Shown: positions 42,001 through 51,509, numbered from the stretch's first letter. The stretch is 64,000 bases of DNA from CBDCTM01 sp965222005 (GCA_965222005.1 CBDCTM010000001.1:1-64000), one strand, 5' to 3'. A program made the numbers and translations. Notes: generated from the letters alone by a model not told the origin.

Positions 42001-44018
42001 CGGAAGGGTGGAACCAATCGCATTATTTCCAATATCTGGACAACGAGTTTGAAGGCTTGGAGATCGATTCGGTGAGCCGGAATTTTAAGTTTTGGGTAAA
42101 TGGTTTTTTTATTCAAATAATTAACAAAGTCAACGAACCTAATTCCTCGCCAGCCTATATTTACAACCTAGGACATGCGGCAGCATCTGTTCGTCCATGG
42201 CTATGGCTAAACTCAGGTATAGCAATAGTCGTTGGCGATTCGATTTCGGGTTCAGGTTGGGTCAATCCATCGGGAGGTTTATATGGAAGTGTTAACTCAG
42301 GGACAACGCGAGTCTTTGCATTTCCAACTACTACACAAGAGCAACGAAAACAGGTGATGGATTTTTTGATAACCATAGTGCCAAATAATAATTATGTTTT
42401 TTTATTCACCGTGTTAAAAGATTTTGATCAAGATTATACTCCGGAACAGTGGGCTGCTGATAGTTTAACATATGGTACAAACATTTTTCAAATATTGGAA
42501 GCAGAGGGTGCTCAGTTGGTTAGACAATTAGAAAACAAGGGATCAGTTCCGTATTCTTTTGTGTATCAAAAAGGGAAAAATAATGTATTTGGGGAGACAA
42601 TAGCTGATAATAAAAATGAAACGATAAATACAGAAGTATTTATACCTATTTTGAGAGATGGAGGTAGTATCGAATCTACGATAATAGGCCCTGCTTTTGA
42701 ATGGGAAAGCTCAGAATGGCAGTACAACAACATAGATGCTCCAACAGCAGACTCCATATTTTTATCAGTTTTTGGAATAGGTGCAAATAATCAGGAGGAT
42801 TTACTAAAAGAAAAATTAACAAATGCTTCTATAGACCTATCAGACATCTCAGCAACAGACTACCCGTTTCTCCGATTTGAATTAAACCTTAAAGATGCAG
42901 AATTGCGTACCCCCATTCAATTAGAGTATTGGCGCGTTCTTTATAAAAGCCTCCCGGAATCAGCTGTAAACCCGGTAAAGTTATTGACTTTTCAAAGTGA
43001 CAGTTTGCAGCAAGGAGAAACTTTTAAGTTTGAAACGGTGATTGAGAATATTAGCCATTACGATATGGATAGCATGCTCGTCAAGTTTACTACTATCGCT
43101 TCGGATAATCAGGAGGCAGTCCAGTACAGCAGGATTGCTCCCTTACCTCAAGGAGATACTCTGTCTGTACGGTACCAAACGAACACTTCCGCAATGAGTG
43201 GTATTCAGCGCTTTTTTATGGAAGTGAATCCCGATGAAGATCAGGCAGAACTACATCATTTCAACAACTTTGCTATAGGCCAATTTTTTGTGGAAGAAGA
43301 TTTGAAAAATCCTTTGTTGGATGTAACATTTGACGGTATTCACATTCTGGATGGTGATATTGTTTCTCCAAAACCGGATATTTTGATTAGTCTAAAAGAT
43401 GAGAACCCTTATCTTCCACTCTCTGATACTGCTTTATTTAGAATCTATTTGGAACAGCCCGATGGTAGCACACGTCGCATAAATTTTGACAATCAGGAAC
43501 TACTTTTTTTCCCTTCCACCGATTCAAAAAACAGAGCTACCGTAGAGTTCCGTCCAACATTGGATGTGGATGGAGCCTACCAACTATTGGTTCAGGCAGA
43601 AGATGCTACCGGTAATCAATCAGGAGACTTGGATTATAAAGTCTCTTTTGAGGTGATTAACAAAAAGAGTTTATCCAACATTTTTAATTATCCCAATCCG
43701 TTTTCTACTTCCACGCAGTTTGTTTATACCCTGACCGGCGATGAGCCGCCTGAATATTTTAAAATTCAGATTCTAACGGTTAGTGGTAAAATCGTGAGAG
43801 AAATCACCCAAAACGAGCTTGGTCCTTTAAAGATTGGTATCCATAGAACTGCTTTTCGGTGGGATGGTACGGACGAATACGGCCACCGCCTGGCCAATGG
43901 CGTTTATCTTTACCGAATCGTTGCAAAGGATCGTGACGGAAAGGATTTTGATTTGTTCAACAGCGGGGCAGATAAATTCTTTCGCAACAAGTTTGGTAAA
44001 ATGGTTATTCTGCGCTGA
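39012..44018 (+). CDS. porU2: C25-family peptidase, type IX secretion sortase PorU2-like
   Basis: 1668 aa from ATG 39012 (the frame opens with a TTG two codons earlier). Signal peptide MTRFSLLFILAVCTLYSVTG. The gingipain-like C25 domain carries the catalytic His636 (ITFFGHSG) and Cys666 (MFSLGCFIGN). Ig/CARDB-like beta modules follow (from about 770), and the C-terminus (about 1560-1668) is a type IX sorting-like domain: YPNPFSTSTQFVYTL, DEYGHRLANGVYLYRIV, FGKMVILR. PorU removes sorting domains and attaches cargo to A-LPS; PorU2 is its long paralogue in this phylum. The coding DNA turns much more AT-rich from about 42.08 to 43.7 kb, so part of the gene may be recombinant. Confidence 0.85.
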   Translation: MTRFSLLFILAVCTLYSVTGQMPDGKYGNEWIDHSQSYYKIPVAEDGIFRISQQQLLSAGVPVSSIRGDQLQLFYMGQEIPIYTTTANTLGSNGYIEFYGEKNRSKLDRHLFQNPDAEMLNPNYSLFTDTSAYFLTWSDTPSAARYAVTNNNLSGLPAKESYFIYKSSQLFTEASANDPGHVKRTINSDGGAYSYFDVAEGFSSGFANSQTANIEASQAQTTVAQSQLLVRFASDNGLHETTVNLNGTQLISETYSGYQVKDYTFDVSTSDIAGGAEVRVDALTDNTDRIALAEVSLLYPRAFNFDNTQQFIFEIEQSGGVRYLEIENFDAGGADPVLYDITNGLRIVGKLEGGVVRVALPPSSQNRQLILVNNNGGAIGAGTPKAVSFIDYSQQDAEFIIISHQKLMNDGQGQNFVQQYATYRNSQQGGGYTTSIVEIQQLYDQFAYGINRHPLAIRNFGHYIHTNWQNPRYVFLIGKGRTYDQVRRSADLNNPDHLPLLIPTYGKPGSDVMLMGETQIPTPRIPIGRIATNSAREVDLYLRKVKEFEANANLPQTIGDKWWMKNLIHLGGGGPSEQALIRNYLEQMEAEIENNRFGGKVSAFYKTSSDPVQISTSERIFDRINDGVSMITFFGHSGVNAFDFNIDNPDNYENKGKYPLMFSLGCFIGNIHTSFQGISERFTFNEDKGAIGFGASTSLGFPSALRSFMLTYYKLLGGELYGFSLGDIHKEALARLATNSAGLKELLQQFTIHGDPSLHLNPHPGPDYVVDASSVRFEPSVVTAQLDSFDIVFDVVNIGQHVVDSITIKIEQRLPSGQQQTMIVQKTGTPAFKSVQQFRMPSFGKQAVGLNTFFVSIDTENKVDELPAPDAELNNELRSNLGSLGKDLYIADNSVTPIFPQNFGIVNAQDVTLKASTGNALAPERKYIIQLDTTELFNSLFKKQTEITQLGGVIEWQPNVPMEEETVYYWRISPDSTSAEVGYLWESSSFVYLPNSSEGWNQSHYFQYLDNEFEGLEIDSVSRNFKFWVNGFFIQIINKVNEPNSSPAYIYNLGHAAASVRPWLWLNSGIAIVVGDSISGSGWVNPSGGLYGSVNSGTTRVFAFPTTTQEQRKQVMDFLITIVPNNNYVFLFTVLKDFDQDYTPEQWAADSLTYGTNIFQILEAEGAQLVRQLENKGSVPYSFVYQKGKNNVFGETIADNKNETINTEVFIPILRDGGSIESTIIGPAFEWESSEWQYNNIDAPTADSIFLSVFGIGANNQEDLLKEKLTNASIDLSDISATDYPFLRFELNLKDAELRTPIQLEYWRVLYKSLPESAVNPVKLLTFQSDSLQQGETFKFETVIENISHYDMDSMLVKFTTIASDNQEAVQYSRIAPLPQGDTLSVRYQTNTSAMSGIQRFFMEVNPDEDQAELHHFNNFAIGQFFVEEDLKNPLLDVTFDGIHILDGDIVSPKPDILISLKDENPYLPLSDTALFRIYLEQPDGSTRRINFDNQELLFFPSTDSKNRATVEFRPTLDVDGAYQLLVQAEDATGNQSGDLDYKVSFEVINKKSLSNIFNYPNPFSTSTQFVYTLTGDEPPEYFKIQILTVSGKIVREITQNELGPLKIGIHRTAFRWDGTDEYGHRLANGVYLYRIVAKDRDGKDFDLFNSGADKFFRNKFGKMVILR

Positions 44019-44065
44019 TATTGAATCTTTTACAATTGCCTGTTTAAATATCGCGTAAATCCCTC

Positions 44066-44073
44066 TACCTTTG
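44066..44073 (+). promoter_or_regulatory. TACCTTTG -7 box of the rffA operon
   Basis: Perfect consensus match, 27 bases before ATG 44101. Supports starting rffA at 44101 and not at the upstream TTG 44071, which lies inside the box. Confidence 0.55.
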
Positions 44074-44100
44074 AGCCATCGCATCAAACCGAATTATTTG

Positions 44101-45222
44101 ATGGCCACCATTCCTTTTAATAAGCCTTACATCAATGGCCAAGAGCCGGAGTTTATAGCAGATGCTATAACACGTGGCACTTTTGCTGGAGACGGATATT
44201 ATACCAAATGTGTAGAAAACGAGCTGGAACGCATAACGGGGTCCGAAAAAACATTGTTGACTTCTTCTTGTACCCATGCTTTGGAGATGTGTGCGTTGCT
44301 CTGCAATATTGAACCAGGAGATGAGGTAATCATGTCTTCTTTCAATTTTGTATCAGCTGCCAATGCTTTTGTGCTGCGTGGAGCCAGCATTGTCTTTGTA
44401 GATATCCGCCCAGATACTATGAACATCAACGAAACGCTCATTGAGGCAGCCATCACTTCCCGTACCCGAGCCATCGTAGCTATGCATTATGGCGGGGTAG
44501 CTTGCGAAATGGATACCATCATGCAATTGGCTCAAAAGCATAACCTTTGGGTGATAGAAGATGCTGCCCATTGTATAGGGGCCTATTATAAAGATCGGCA
44601 TTTAGGCAGTATTGGCCATTTGGGCACTTTGAGTTTTCATGCAAGCAAGAATATTCATTGCGGCGAGGGTGGAGCGCTGTTCATTAATGACCCAAAGCTA
44701 GTAGATCGGGCAGAAATCATCAGAGAAAAGGGAACAAATCGACGGGCTTTTTTTACTGGCAAAGTTGACAAATATAGTTGGGTGGATTTGGGGTCCAGCT
44801 ACTTGATGAGTGAAGTTAGTGCAGCGTTTTTACATGCGCAGCTAATGTCTCTTGAAAAAGTCAATGAAAATCGGATGCTGTGCTGGGTCAATTATTTCGA
44901 AACCTTGGTAGCTGAAAATCTTGGCATCCCTATCAAAACCAATAAAACGCAACACAATGCCCACATTTTTTATATAAAGACGGATAGCCCAAAAGTAAGA
45001 AAAGCATTGATGGAGTACTTATTGCAGCAGGGTATATCCTCGGCATTTCATTATGTGCCTCTGCATACATCCACCGCAGGGCAGCGATACGGAAGGTTTC
45101 ACGGTAAAGAGGAGTTTACAATTTCTGAGAGTGAAAAAATATTAAGGCTTCCACTGTATTATGACCTCAAAAAGGCGGATAAAATTTTATCCGGTCTCAC
45201 CAGCTTTTATCATTTGGTATGA
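44101..45222 (+). CDS. rffA: dTDP-4-amino-4,6-dideoxygalactose transaminase
   Basis: 373 aa. MATIPFNKPYINGQEPEFIA, then TSSCTHALEMCALLCNI, MSSFNFVSAANAFVLRGA, IEDAAHCIGAYYKDR and the PLP lysine in LSFHASKNIHCGEGGAL match RffA/WecE closely. It makes dTDP-Fuc4N from the 4-keto-6-deoxyglucose nucleotide. RmlA/B genes for that precursor are not in the window. It is coupled to the next gene by an ATGA overlap (45219-45222), and an acyltransferase follows, which suits N-acylation of the new amine. Confidence 0.92.
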   Translation: MATIPFNKPYINGQEPEFIADAITRGTFAGDGYYTKCVENELERITGSEKTLLTSSCTHALEMCALLCNIEPGDEVIMSSFNFVSAANAFVLRGASIVFVDIRPDTMNINETLIEAAITSRTRAIVAMHYGGVACEMDTIMQLAQKHNLWVIEDAAHCIGAYYKDRHLGSIGHLGTLSFHASKNIHCGEGGALFINDPKLVDRAEIIREKGTNRRAFFTGKVDKYSWVDLGSSYLMSEVSAAFLHAQLMSLEKVNENRMLCWVNYFETLVAENLGIPIKTNKTQHNAHIFYIKTDSPKVRKALMEYLLQQGISSAFHYVPLHTSTAGQRYGRFHGKEEFTISESEKILRLPLYYDLKKADKILSGLTSFYHLV

Positions 45223-46169
45223 AAGTACGACAAGCAACAATTCAGGAGTGGTGGGATTTTGTAAACGCTTGCCCAACCGCTACTTTTTTTCATACTCCTG
45301 ACTGGTATCAGGTTTGGGAGGATTATGCAGGCTTGAGGTATGAAGCATTGATTTTTCACTTCAATAATGGTTCAAAAGCACTTTTGCCTTTTGCCTGGAA
45401 GTATAAAATGAAAGGATTATATCGATCGTATCAATCTTCTCCGGCCGGAACTTACGGTAGTGTTTTGTCTAATAACAAGCTAAACCAACGAGCTATAGAT
45501 GCTATTAGAAAGCATATCAACAAATTGTCTTGTGTTGTGGTAAGAGATAACCCCCTTGCTCCTGTCCATCTTGGTGCTAACTGTAAAAATGATTTCACCC
45601 AATTAATATTATTATCAGAATTGAATGGTGATGTTACAGGAGCATGGTCAAAAAATATTCAAAGGAATTTGAAAAAAAGCCATGCACAAAGATTAATCGT
45701 TAAACTAGCCCAAAGCAAAGAAGATTGGATGGCGTACTTCAACATTTATCAGCAAAGCTTACTCCGTTGGGGTAGCTCGGCAACAAGCAACTACACCTGG
45801 CTGTTGTTTGAAAACATTCACCGTTTGGCTAATCAAAAGTGTAGGCTTTGGCTTGTACAATGTAAGGAAGACATAGTATCTGGGTATCTTTGTTTTTACC
45901 ATAACCGGCATGCAGTTTATTGGCATGGTGCTAGTACACAGACGGCCTTTAAATTGTCTGCCGTTCCTTTTCTCGTAAGGCATGTAATCAATGATGCAAA
46001 AGTGCGAGGATTTAAATATTTTGATTTTAACCCTAGCGGAGGGCATGAAGGTGTAGTGAAATTTAAAAAAGGGTTTGGAACCGTTAAAAGTCAAGCAAAT
46101 ATTTTTACATTCCAAAAACCATCTATTGCCCTTATCAAAAAGCTAGGTAAGTCAATTCGAGTATGCTGA
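45219..46169 (+). CDS. FemAB/GNAT-like acyltransferase
   Basis: 316 aa. ATFFHTPDWYQVWEDY at the N-terminus and VSGYLCFYHNRHAVYWHGAS, then YFDFNPSGGHEGVVKFKKGFG near the C-terminus, are typical of the FemAB-like (BioF2-like) GNAT proteins found in exopolysaccharide loci. It is between rffA and a hexapeptide transferase with overlaps on both sides. A likely role is acylation or aminoacylation of an amino sugar; the substrate is unknown. Confidence 0.78.
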   Translation: MKVRQATIQEWWDFVNACPTATFFHTPDWYQVWEDYAGLRYEALIFHFNNGSKALLPFAWKYKMKGLYRSYQSSPAGTYGSVLSNNKLNQRAIDAIRKHINKLSCVVVRDNPLAPVHLGANCKNDFTQLILLSELNGDVTGAWSKNIQRNLKKSHAQRLIVKLAQSKEDWMAYFNIYQQSLLRWGSSATSNYTWLLFENIHRLANQKCRLWLVQCKEDIVSGYLCFYHNRHAVYWHGASTQTAFKLSAVPFLVRHVINDAKVRGFKYFDFNPSGGHEGVVKFKKGFGTVKSQANIFTFQKPSIALIKKLGKSIRVC

Positions 46170-46705
46170 AGACTATTACAACATTTTTGCACAAATTATA
46201 CAAAGAATATAAACTCCAAAAAGAGTTGATTGCTCGTTTCCCTAAGCTTGTGCTTGAGAACAATGTGACGATCAAAGGCCCTCTAAGCAATTTACACGTT
46301 AATGGTAAAGTATTGATACAATCGAATTCGGTTATACATCTGGGAGGAATGAGTTGGTGCCAAAATCAAGGATCTTTAACTATTGGTGCCGGAAGTTGTA
46401 TTTCTCCAAATGTGGTCATTTATGCATGTGGCCCGGGGGGGGTGCATATAGGTAAAAATTTTGACTGTGGCCCAGGGTGTAGTATCTTCTCAAGCAGAAC
46501 AGTGGTTGCAAAGGGCAAAAAAAGAAAGCACTCGTTTGATTCAGTTACTATAGGAGATGATGTTACACTTTTCTCCAATGTTGTAGTTAGCCCTGGGGTA
46601 AGCATAGGGAATAACTCGGTAATCGGAGCTGGCGCCGTTGTAATTAATGATATACCTCCATACTCCCATGCTTATGGAATTCCAGCCAAAGTAAAAAAAA
46701 CATGA
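46163..46705 (+). CDS. Hexapeptide-repeat acyltransferase (left-handed beta-helix)
   Basis: 180 aa. Hexad repeats from about residue 50 (LTIGAGSCISPNVVIYA, VTIGDDVTLFSNVVVSPGVSIG) and the closing AGAVVINDIPPYSHAYGIPAK are those of O-acetyltransferases of the WbbJ/LacA type. Starts 7 nt inside the previous gene. Probably O-acetylates the polysaccharide. Confidence 0.85.
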   Translation: MLKTITTFLHKLYKEYKLQKELIARFPKLVLENNVTIKGPLSNLHVNGKVLIQSNSVIHLGGMSWCQNQGSLTIGAGSCISPNVVIYACGPGGVHIGKNFDCGPGCSIFSSRTVVAKGKKRKHSFDSVTIGDDVTLFSNVVVSPGVSIGNNSVIGAGAVVINDIPPYSHAYGIPAKVKKT

Positions 46706-46706
46706 A

Positions 46707-47384
46707 ATGTTTGGTATTGTAAATGCTAACGCAAAAAACATTTTAGTCCAATATATTTTTCAGAAAAATTTACTAAAGATGGCTCCCAAATATCTCAAGG
46801 GAGAGTTAGTGGATATTGGTTGTGGGGAAAAATATTATGAGCCTGTTTTGGCTCCTTTCATTAGTAAATACTGGGGGGTAGATCATCCGGAGAGCTTACA
46901 CAACCTTGAAAAGATTGATATACTTGCTTCGGCCTATAATATCCCGGTAGAAAAAGATTGGTTTGATTGTGTACTTTGCAGCGCTGTTCTAGAACACTTA
47001 GAAGAACCAGAAGCTGCTTTGCGCGAGAGCTGGCGAATATTGAAACCAGAAGGGTACGCGATTTATTCTATTCCATTTATTTGGCATATACATGAAGCGC
47101 CCCGTGACTTTTATCGATATAGCAAATACGGTATTGAATATCTATTCCAAAAAGTTGGATTTGAAATCACAGAGCTACAAGCTTTGTCAGGGTTTTGGGT
47201 TACATTTGGTCAATTACTGGTATACAATATTTACAGAATAAATAGAGGGCCATTAAAGTGGTTCAGGATAGTCGCTATTGTAAGTCTGATCATCCAAGTA
47301 GTTGTTTATTTCATGGATAAACTAGATAAAACTGAGCAATGGACTTGGATGTATTTAGTAGTTGCAAGGAAAACTAAAGCATGA
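46707..47384 (+). CDS. Class I SAM-dependent methyltransferase
   Basis: 225 aa. SAM site LVDIGCGEKYYEPVL near residue 33, IDILASAYNIP and the post-II VLCSAVLEHLEEPEAALRES are standard Methyltransf_11 features. A C-terminal hydrophobic helix (IVAIVSLIIQVVVYFM) is unusual and may tether it to the membrane. One nucleotide after the previous stop; ATGA overlap with the next gene. Likely methylates a sugar or lipid-linked intermediate. Confidence 0.82.
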   Translation: MFGIVNANAKNILVQYIFQKNLLKMAPKYLKGELVDIGCGEKYYEPVLAPFISKYWGVDHPESLHNLEKIDILASAYNIPVEKDWFDCVLCSAVLEHLEEPEAALRESWRILKPEGYAIYSIPFIWHIHEAPRDFYRYSKYGIEYLFQKVGFEITELQALSGFWVTFGQLLVYNIYRINRGPLKWFRIVAIVSLIIQVVVYFMDKLDKTEQWTWMYLVVARKTKA

Positions 47385-48244
47385 ATATTATAAATATTAA
47401 AGAAACATTAAAGCTCCTTAGCGTTTTGCCATTAAAAAAAAAGAAATGGGACGATGTGCTTTATGTTGCTATAATTTCAACAGGAAGAACGGGAACTCGT
47501 TTTTTATCCTCTTTAATAAACAGACACACATCTGACTGCTACTCTCTACATGAACCCTTTGGAATCCGCACAAAAAACTTAGCCATAAAATACCATAAAG
47601 GAGAAATCAACAAGCAAATTGCTTCAAAACAAATTACCAGACAGCGGGTTGCCATACTTCGCAATTTGTACATATTGGGCAAAAACACCTTTGTAGAGTC
47701 TGATGGCAACTTAACTTACCTGCTGCCCGTGATTAGGTCTAATTTTTCAAAATATAAAATCATTCATGTGATCCGTGATGGGAAAGATGTAGTCAGGTCT
47801 TTTTGTAGTAGAACCGTAAATTTAAACGGGCACATAGTACAAAAATATGCATTAAAGCAATATTGGCCATTTGTGCCGATGGATGTAGGAGTCGAGTTAG
47901 ACACCAACAGATGGCGCGAGTTAAGTTTAATCGGTAAAGGAGCGTGGTCCTGGAATTATTTAAACAAATATATTCTTGAAGAAGAAGCACAAGATGAGAA
48001 TATATTAAGTGTACGATTTGAAGACATCTTTAATGCAGGTGATGATTTTTCTTGCTTGAAAAGCATTTTTTCTTTTATAGGAACTAAATGTTTGGCCAAT
48101 GACAAGGAATTGAAAGCAGCTATGAAAGTTAAAATAAATCGCACAAAAAAATTTCTTGTCCCTCCTTTCGAAGACTGGTCAGAAGATGATCAAAAATTGT
48201 TTTTTGAATTCACTACAGACATAAACCACATCTTTGGCTATTAA
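47381..48244 (+). CDS. Sulfotransferase-like protein
   Basis: 287 aa. The 5'-PAPS loop is IISTGRTGTRFLSSLINRH (residues 30-48) and the 3'-phosphate motif is YKIIHVIRDGKDVVRSFCSR, in the order seen in Golgi-type and bacterial sulfotransferases. It lies in the polysaccharide operon with 1-4 nt overlaps on each side. Likely transfers sulfate from PAPS (see cysC) to the glycan. Target position unknown. Confidence 0.78.
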   Translation: MNIINIKETLKLLSVLPLKKKKWDDVLYVAIISTGRTGTRFLSSLINRHTSDCYSLHEPFGIRTKNLAIKYHKGEINKQIASKQITRQRVAILRNLYILGKNTFVESDGNLTYLLPVIRSNFSKYKIIHVIRDGKDVVRSFCSRTVNLNGHIVQKYALKQYWPFVPMDVGVELDTNRWRELSLIGKGAWSWNYLNKYILEEEAQDENILSVRFEDIFNAGDDFSCLKSIFSFIGTKCLANDKELKAAMKVKINRTKKFLVPPFEDWSEDDQKLFFEFTTDINHIFGY

Positions 48245-49728
48245 TGCAAATTAATGACTTTTCGGCAATTGTTGAAAAAAGCTATACTGGCTTATCCTGG
48301 AATATAATTAATCGGGTAGTCAAAGTACTACTCAGTACTATTATTACTATAATATTGGTGCAATATATTAAGCCAGAGGAATATGGTGAATTAGGAGCAG
48401 CTATGGTGTTTATAGGATTTACTAATGCTCTTGTTTCTTTAGGTCTTGACAGCGCAATAATTCAGCTAAAAAAAGTATCTGACGAGCATTTATCTTCAGC
48501 TTTCTGGGTAGTTATGGCTTTTTCGATTGCACTATCCTTTTCAATATATCACCTTTCCCCCTTAATATCTGAATTTTATACCTATATACATATTGAAGAT
48601 ATTACAAGAATTCTTTCCATTAACACAATCTTACTTGCCTCTTCAATATTTCACTTTGCAATATTGACTAAAAAATTGAAATTCAAGCAAATATTTATAT
48701 GTAATTTTTTTGCTTTGATTATTTCCGGAATCTTAGCTATTATCTTAGCACGAATGGAATATGGCACACTTGCCTTGGTATATCAATTCCTTTCTTATAC
48801 ATTCTTAAACACTGTTTGCTCTTGGCTATTCACAAACTGGCGACCATCTTTTATTTTTAACATTGATACTATTCGTGACCTTTATTCTTTCAGTTTTAAC
48901 CTTTCAGGAAACGTTGCCTTAAACTATTGGGCCAGAAATTTTGACAATTTGCTGATAGGGAAATTTTTGGGAAGTAAAGATTTAGGGATATACAGCAAAT
49001 CTTACTCGTTCCTGTTACTTCCTTTGTCAAACATCAGCTCCGTTGTCTCTCAAGTTTTGTTTCCCACTTTTTCAATGATTCAAAAAGAGCATGATTTGAT
49101 AAGAAAAATGTATATACAGGCAACCGAATTAATCGTCTTTATATCTTTTCCTCTTATGGTTTTATTGCTTTTATTATCGGAAGTTCTCGTCATGCTTTTT
49201 TTTGGATCAGAATGGATATTAATGATTGATGTCATTCGAATTTTCAGTATTGTCGGTATTTTCCAATCTTTCGTTGCTATAACAGGCAGTCTGTTTTTAT
49301 CACAAAAAAGACCTGATATTGTACTTAAATTTAGCATTGTCACCAAGCTAGTCCTTTTTACCTCCCTTTATGCCTGTGTACAATTTGGGGTAGTAGCAAC
49401 CGCTTTATGTGTTGCTCTGAATAGTCTTATATTTGGATATTTCCAGTTGCACCTGGCCACACAGCTAATTGACTTACACGCAGGCAGAGTATTAAAGCAT
49501 GTTTTTCCATACTTAGCACTTTGCATTATTTGCGGATTGAGTGTACACCTTTTGGATCTTTATATATTTTATGATTTAAGTTACACAGCGAGACTTTTTT
49601 ACATAATATTTCTTTTTCTTTTCACATATGCATTTTTAGCAAAAAAAATAAACCTAATTCCTGTTCAACAGCTTAAGCTATTAATAGATATAAAAAGACA
49701 AAAAACAAATACATTCAAGCATGAGTAA
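48244..49728 (+). CDS. Wzx-type polysaccharide flippase (MOP family)
   Basis: 494 aa with about a dozen predicted membrane helices. GLSWNIINRVVKVLLSTIIT and VQYIKPEEYGELGAAMVFIG at the N-terminus are typical of the PST/Wzx branch. It should flip lipid-linked repeat units across the inner membrane. TAATG overlap with the sulfotransferase gene. The DNA here (46-50 kb) is clearly more AT-rich than the flanks, common for transferred O-antigen-like clusters. The only Wzx-like gene seen in the window. Confidence 0.9.
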   Translation: MQINDFSAIVEKSYTGLSWNIINRVVKVLLSTIITIILVQYIKPEEYGELGAAMVFIGFTNALVSLGLDSAIIQLKKVSDEHLSSAFWVVMAFSIALSFSIYHLSPLISEFYTYIHIEDITRILSINTILLASSIFHFAILTKKLKFKQIFICNFFALIISGILAIILARMEYGTLALVYQFLSYTFLNTVCSWLFTNWRPSFIFNIDTIRDLYSFSFNLSGNVALNYWARNFDNLLIGKFLGSKDLGIYSKSYSFLLLPLSNISSVVSQVLFPTFSMIQKEHDLIRKMYIQATELIVFISFPLMVLLLLLSEVLVMLFFGSEWILMIDVIRIFSIVGIFQSFVAITGSLFLSQKRPDIVLKFSIVTKLVLFTSLYACVQFGVVATALCVALNSLIFGYFQLHLATQLIDLHAGRVLKHVFPYLALCIICGLSVHLLDLYIFYDLSYTARLFYIIFLFLFTYAFLAKKINLIPVQQLKLLIDIKRQKTNTFKHE

Positions 49729-50929
49729 TGCCCCAGTCCTCCACCTCTTCAACCAATACCTTCCCCAATCCGAAAACTGGGCCTACCACCTTATTTCCAA
49801 TATACCTAATACCCAAATTTTTATCGCTGCCAAAGAGTATTTAAAGAACAACTTCTACAACCCCAAATTCACCTTTTTTGAAAATCCCCACGCATTATCT
49901 TACTCTTTGCGGCGTAAGTTAAAAAGAACCAACACAAAAGATTTATTAAGTAAAGGACTACTAAAGTTGCTGGAGATAAATACGGGAAACCCGTGCTACC
50001 ACATTTTGCAACAAGCACGAAAACATCAAATTCAGCTTGTCCACGCTCATTTTGCCGATGTTGCTTGGTTTTACAGAGATATACCAGCTCAACTCAAAAC
50101 CCCTTTTGTGATTTCTTTTTACGGCTGGGACTATGAAATGCTGCATTTTATCCGACCTGCTTTTAAGCAACGCTTAAAAAAGCTATTCCAATTTGCCGAC
50201 TTAATTATATGCGAAGGGCAGCATGGAGCTGAAATTTTAAAAAGAAAAGGATGTCCGCCTCACAAAATTGCCATTGTGCCGTTAGGTGTTCAAACAGAGC
50301 AAATTCCCTACTTCAAAAGAGCAAAAACCCCCAATGAGCTAAAATTGCTTCAAATTGCTAATTTTACTGAAAAAAAGGGACATATATGGACAGTCCAAGC
50401 CTTTGCTATGGCTCTTGATTTATGCCCAAACATGCACCTCACCTTGATGGGGAATGATAAAAACGGAATGATAAAAACACAGATAAAACAAGACATAGTA
50501 GATCGAAACCTGCAGCATAGAATTTCAATACTTGAGGCTGTGGACTTTTCAAGATTGCATCATATTATGCAGCATTATCACGTGTTTATCCACCCTAGCT
50601 GCTATGCACAAAACCGGGACTGTGAGGGTGGAGCTCCCATTGTATTACTTGACGCTCAAGCTACCGGAATGCCTATAATCAGTACTCGCCATTGTGATAT
50701 TGAATCAGAAGTAATACATGGCGAAACAGGATTATTGGCTGCTGAGAAAGACGTTTCAGGTCTGGCAAAAGCTATAGCGTTCTTTTATCAACTCAAAGAA
50801 ATTGATTACCTGAGATGGTCAGAAAATGCGAAAAGACATGTGAAGAAGCATTACAATATAAATATCAATGCAAATGCATTATATGACCACTATGCCACTA
50901 TAATAAATTCAAACCCCACAATTATCTAA
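49721..50929 (+). CDS. Glycosyltransferase family 4 protein
   Basis: 402 aa GT-B fold. IVHAHFADVAWFYRD-like N-domain segment (LVHAHFADVAWFYRDIPAQL cut short), linker PLGVQTEQIPYFKR, and the donor-site motif CEGGAPIVLLDAQATGMPII, followed by HGETGLLAAEKD, place it in GT4. It overlaps the flippase gene by 8 nt. Donor sugar unknown. Confidence 0.88.
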   Translation: MSNAPVLHLFNQYLPQSENWAYHLISNIPNTQIFIAAKEYLKNNFYNPKFTFFENPHALSYSLRRKLKRTNTKDLLSKGLLKLLEINTGNPCYHILQQARKHQIQLVHAHFADVAWFYRDIPAQLKTPFVISFYGWDYEMLHFIRPAFKQRLKKLFQFADLIICEGQHGAEILKRKGCPPHKIAIVPLGVQTEQIPYFKRAKTPNELKLLQIANFTEKKGHIWTVQAFAMALDLCPNMHLTLMGNDKNGMIKTQIKQDIVDRNLQHRISILEAVDFSRLHHIMQHYHVFIHPSCYAQNRDCEGGAPIVLLDAQATGMPIISTRHCDIESEVIHGETGLLAAEKDVSGLAKAIAFFYQLKEIDYLRWSENAKRHVKKHYNININANALYDHYATIINSNPTII

Positions 50930-51332
50930 ACCTGAATGGTCTGCCCCTCATGCTTTATGATCTAGCATATGGTATAAAAAATATACCTTACCGTATCGCC
51001 GCAAACACAAAAAATTTTGCTCCTCAGTCTGCAATCTCCCTATTTTGTGATCCAAGAGGTGGAAGTACTTGGTTGGCAGAAACGCTAAACTGTATCCCAA
51101 AATCTACAATTATTGATGAGCCTTTACATTTGGGAAATATTAAAAAAAACAGCCACCTGAAATTTGGTTGGCGGCAATATATTCCCGAAGAAGAGCCTTG
51201 GCCATTAGCTAAGCAATATATTAGTAAAGTGCTAAGAGGTAAAACCTGTTAAATCTTATTAAGTCATACTAATAAATAATCCGAAAAAGTCGTATTAACT
51301 TTTGGCCCAAAAGAGGGACAAAAAAAGATCAA

Positions 51333-51509
51333 ATGACAAGTCTGGAACAAAGGGATCAAATCAAGCAACTGGTAAAAGAAGGCGTAAAAGCTCCTCAGAT
51401 TGCCTCCCAGCTAGGAATATCTGTTCATACGGTACGTAAGTGGCGACAGATCCTAAAAAAAGGGGTTCGTTACACTCAGCGATGGGTCGGCCCAAAACTG
51501 GGGCGATGA
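51333..51509 (+). CDS. IS transposase OrfA, helix-turn-helix part
   Basis: 58 aa. Contains IKQLVKEGVKAPQIASQLG and ISVHTVRKWRQILKK, a helix-turn-helix of homeodomain-like transposase type. Codons 41-43 are CTA-AAA-AAA followed by GGG: an A7G slippery run at 51453-51460. A -1 shift there joins it to the downstream frame, giving ...ILKK-RGSLHSAMGRP... It is too short to be a transposase alone. Confidence 0.8.
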   Translation: MTSLEQRDQIKQLVKEGVKAPQIASQLGISVHTVRKWRQILKKGVRYTQRWVGPKLGR

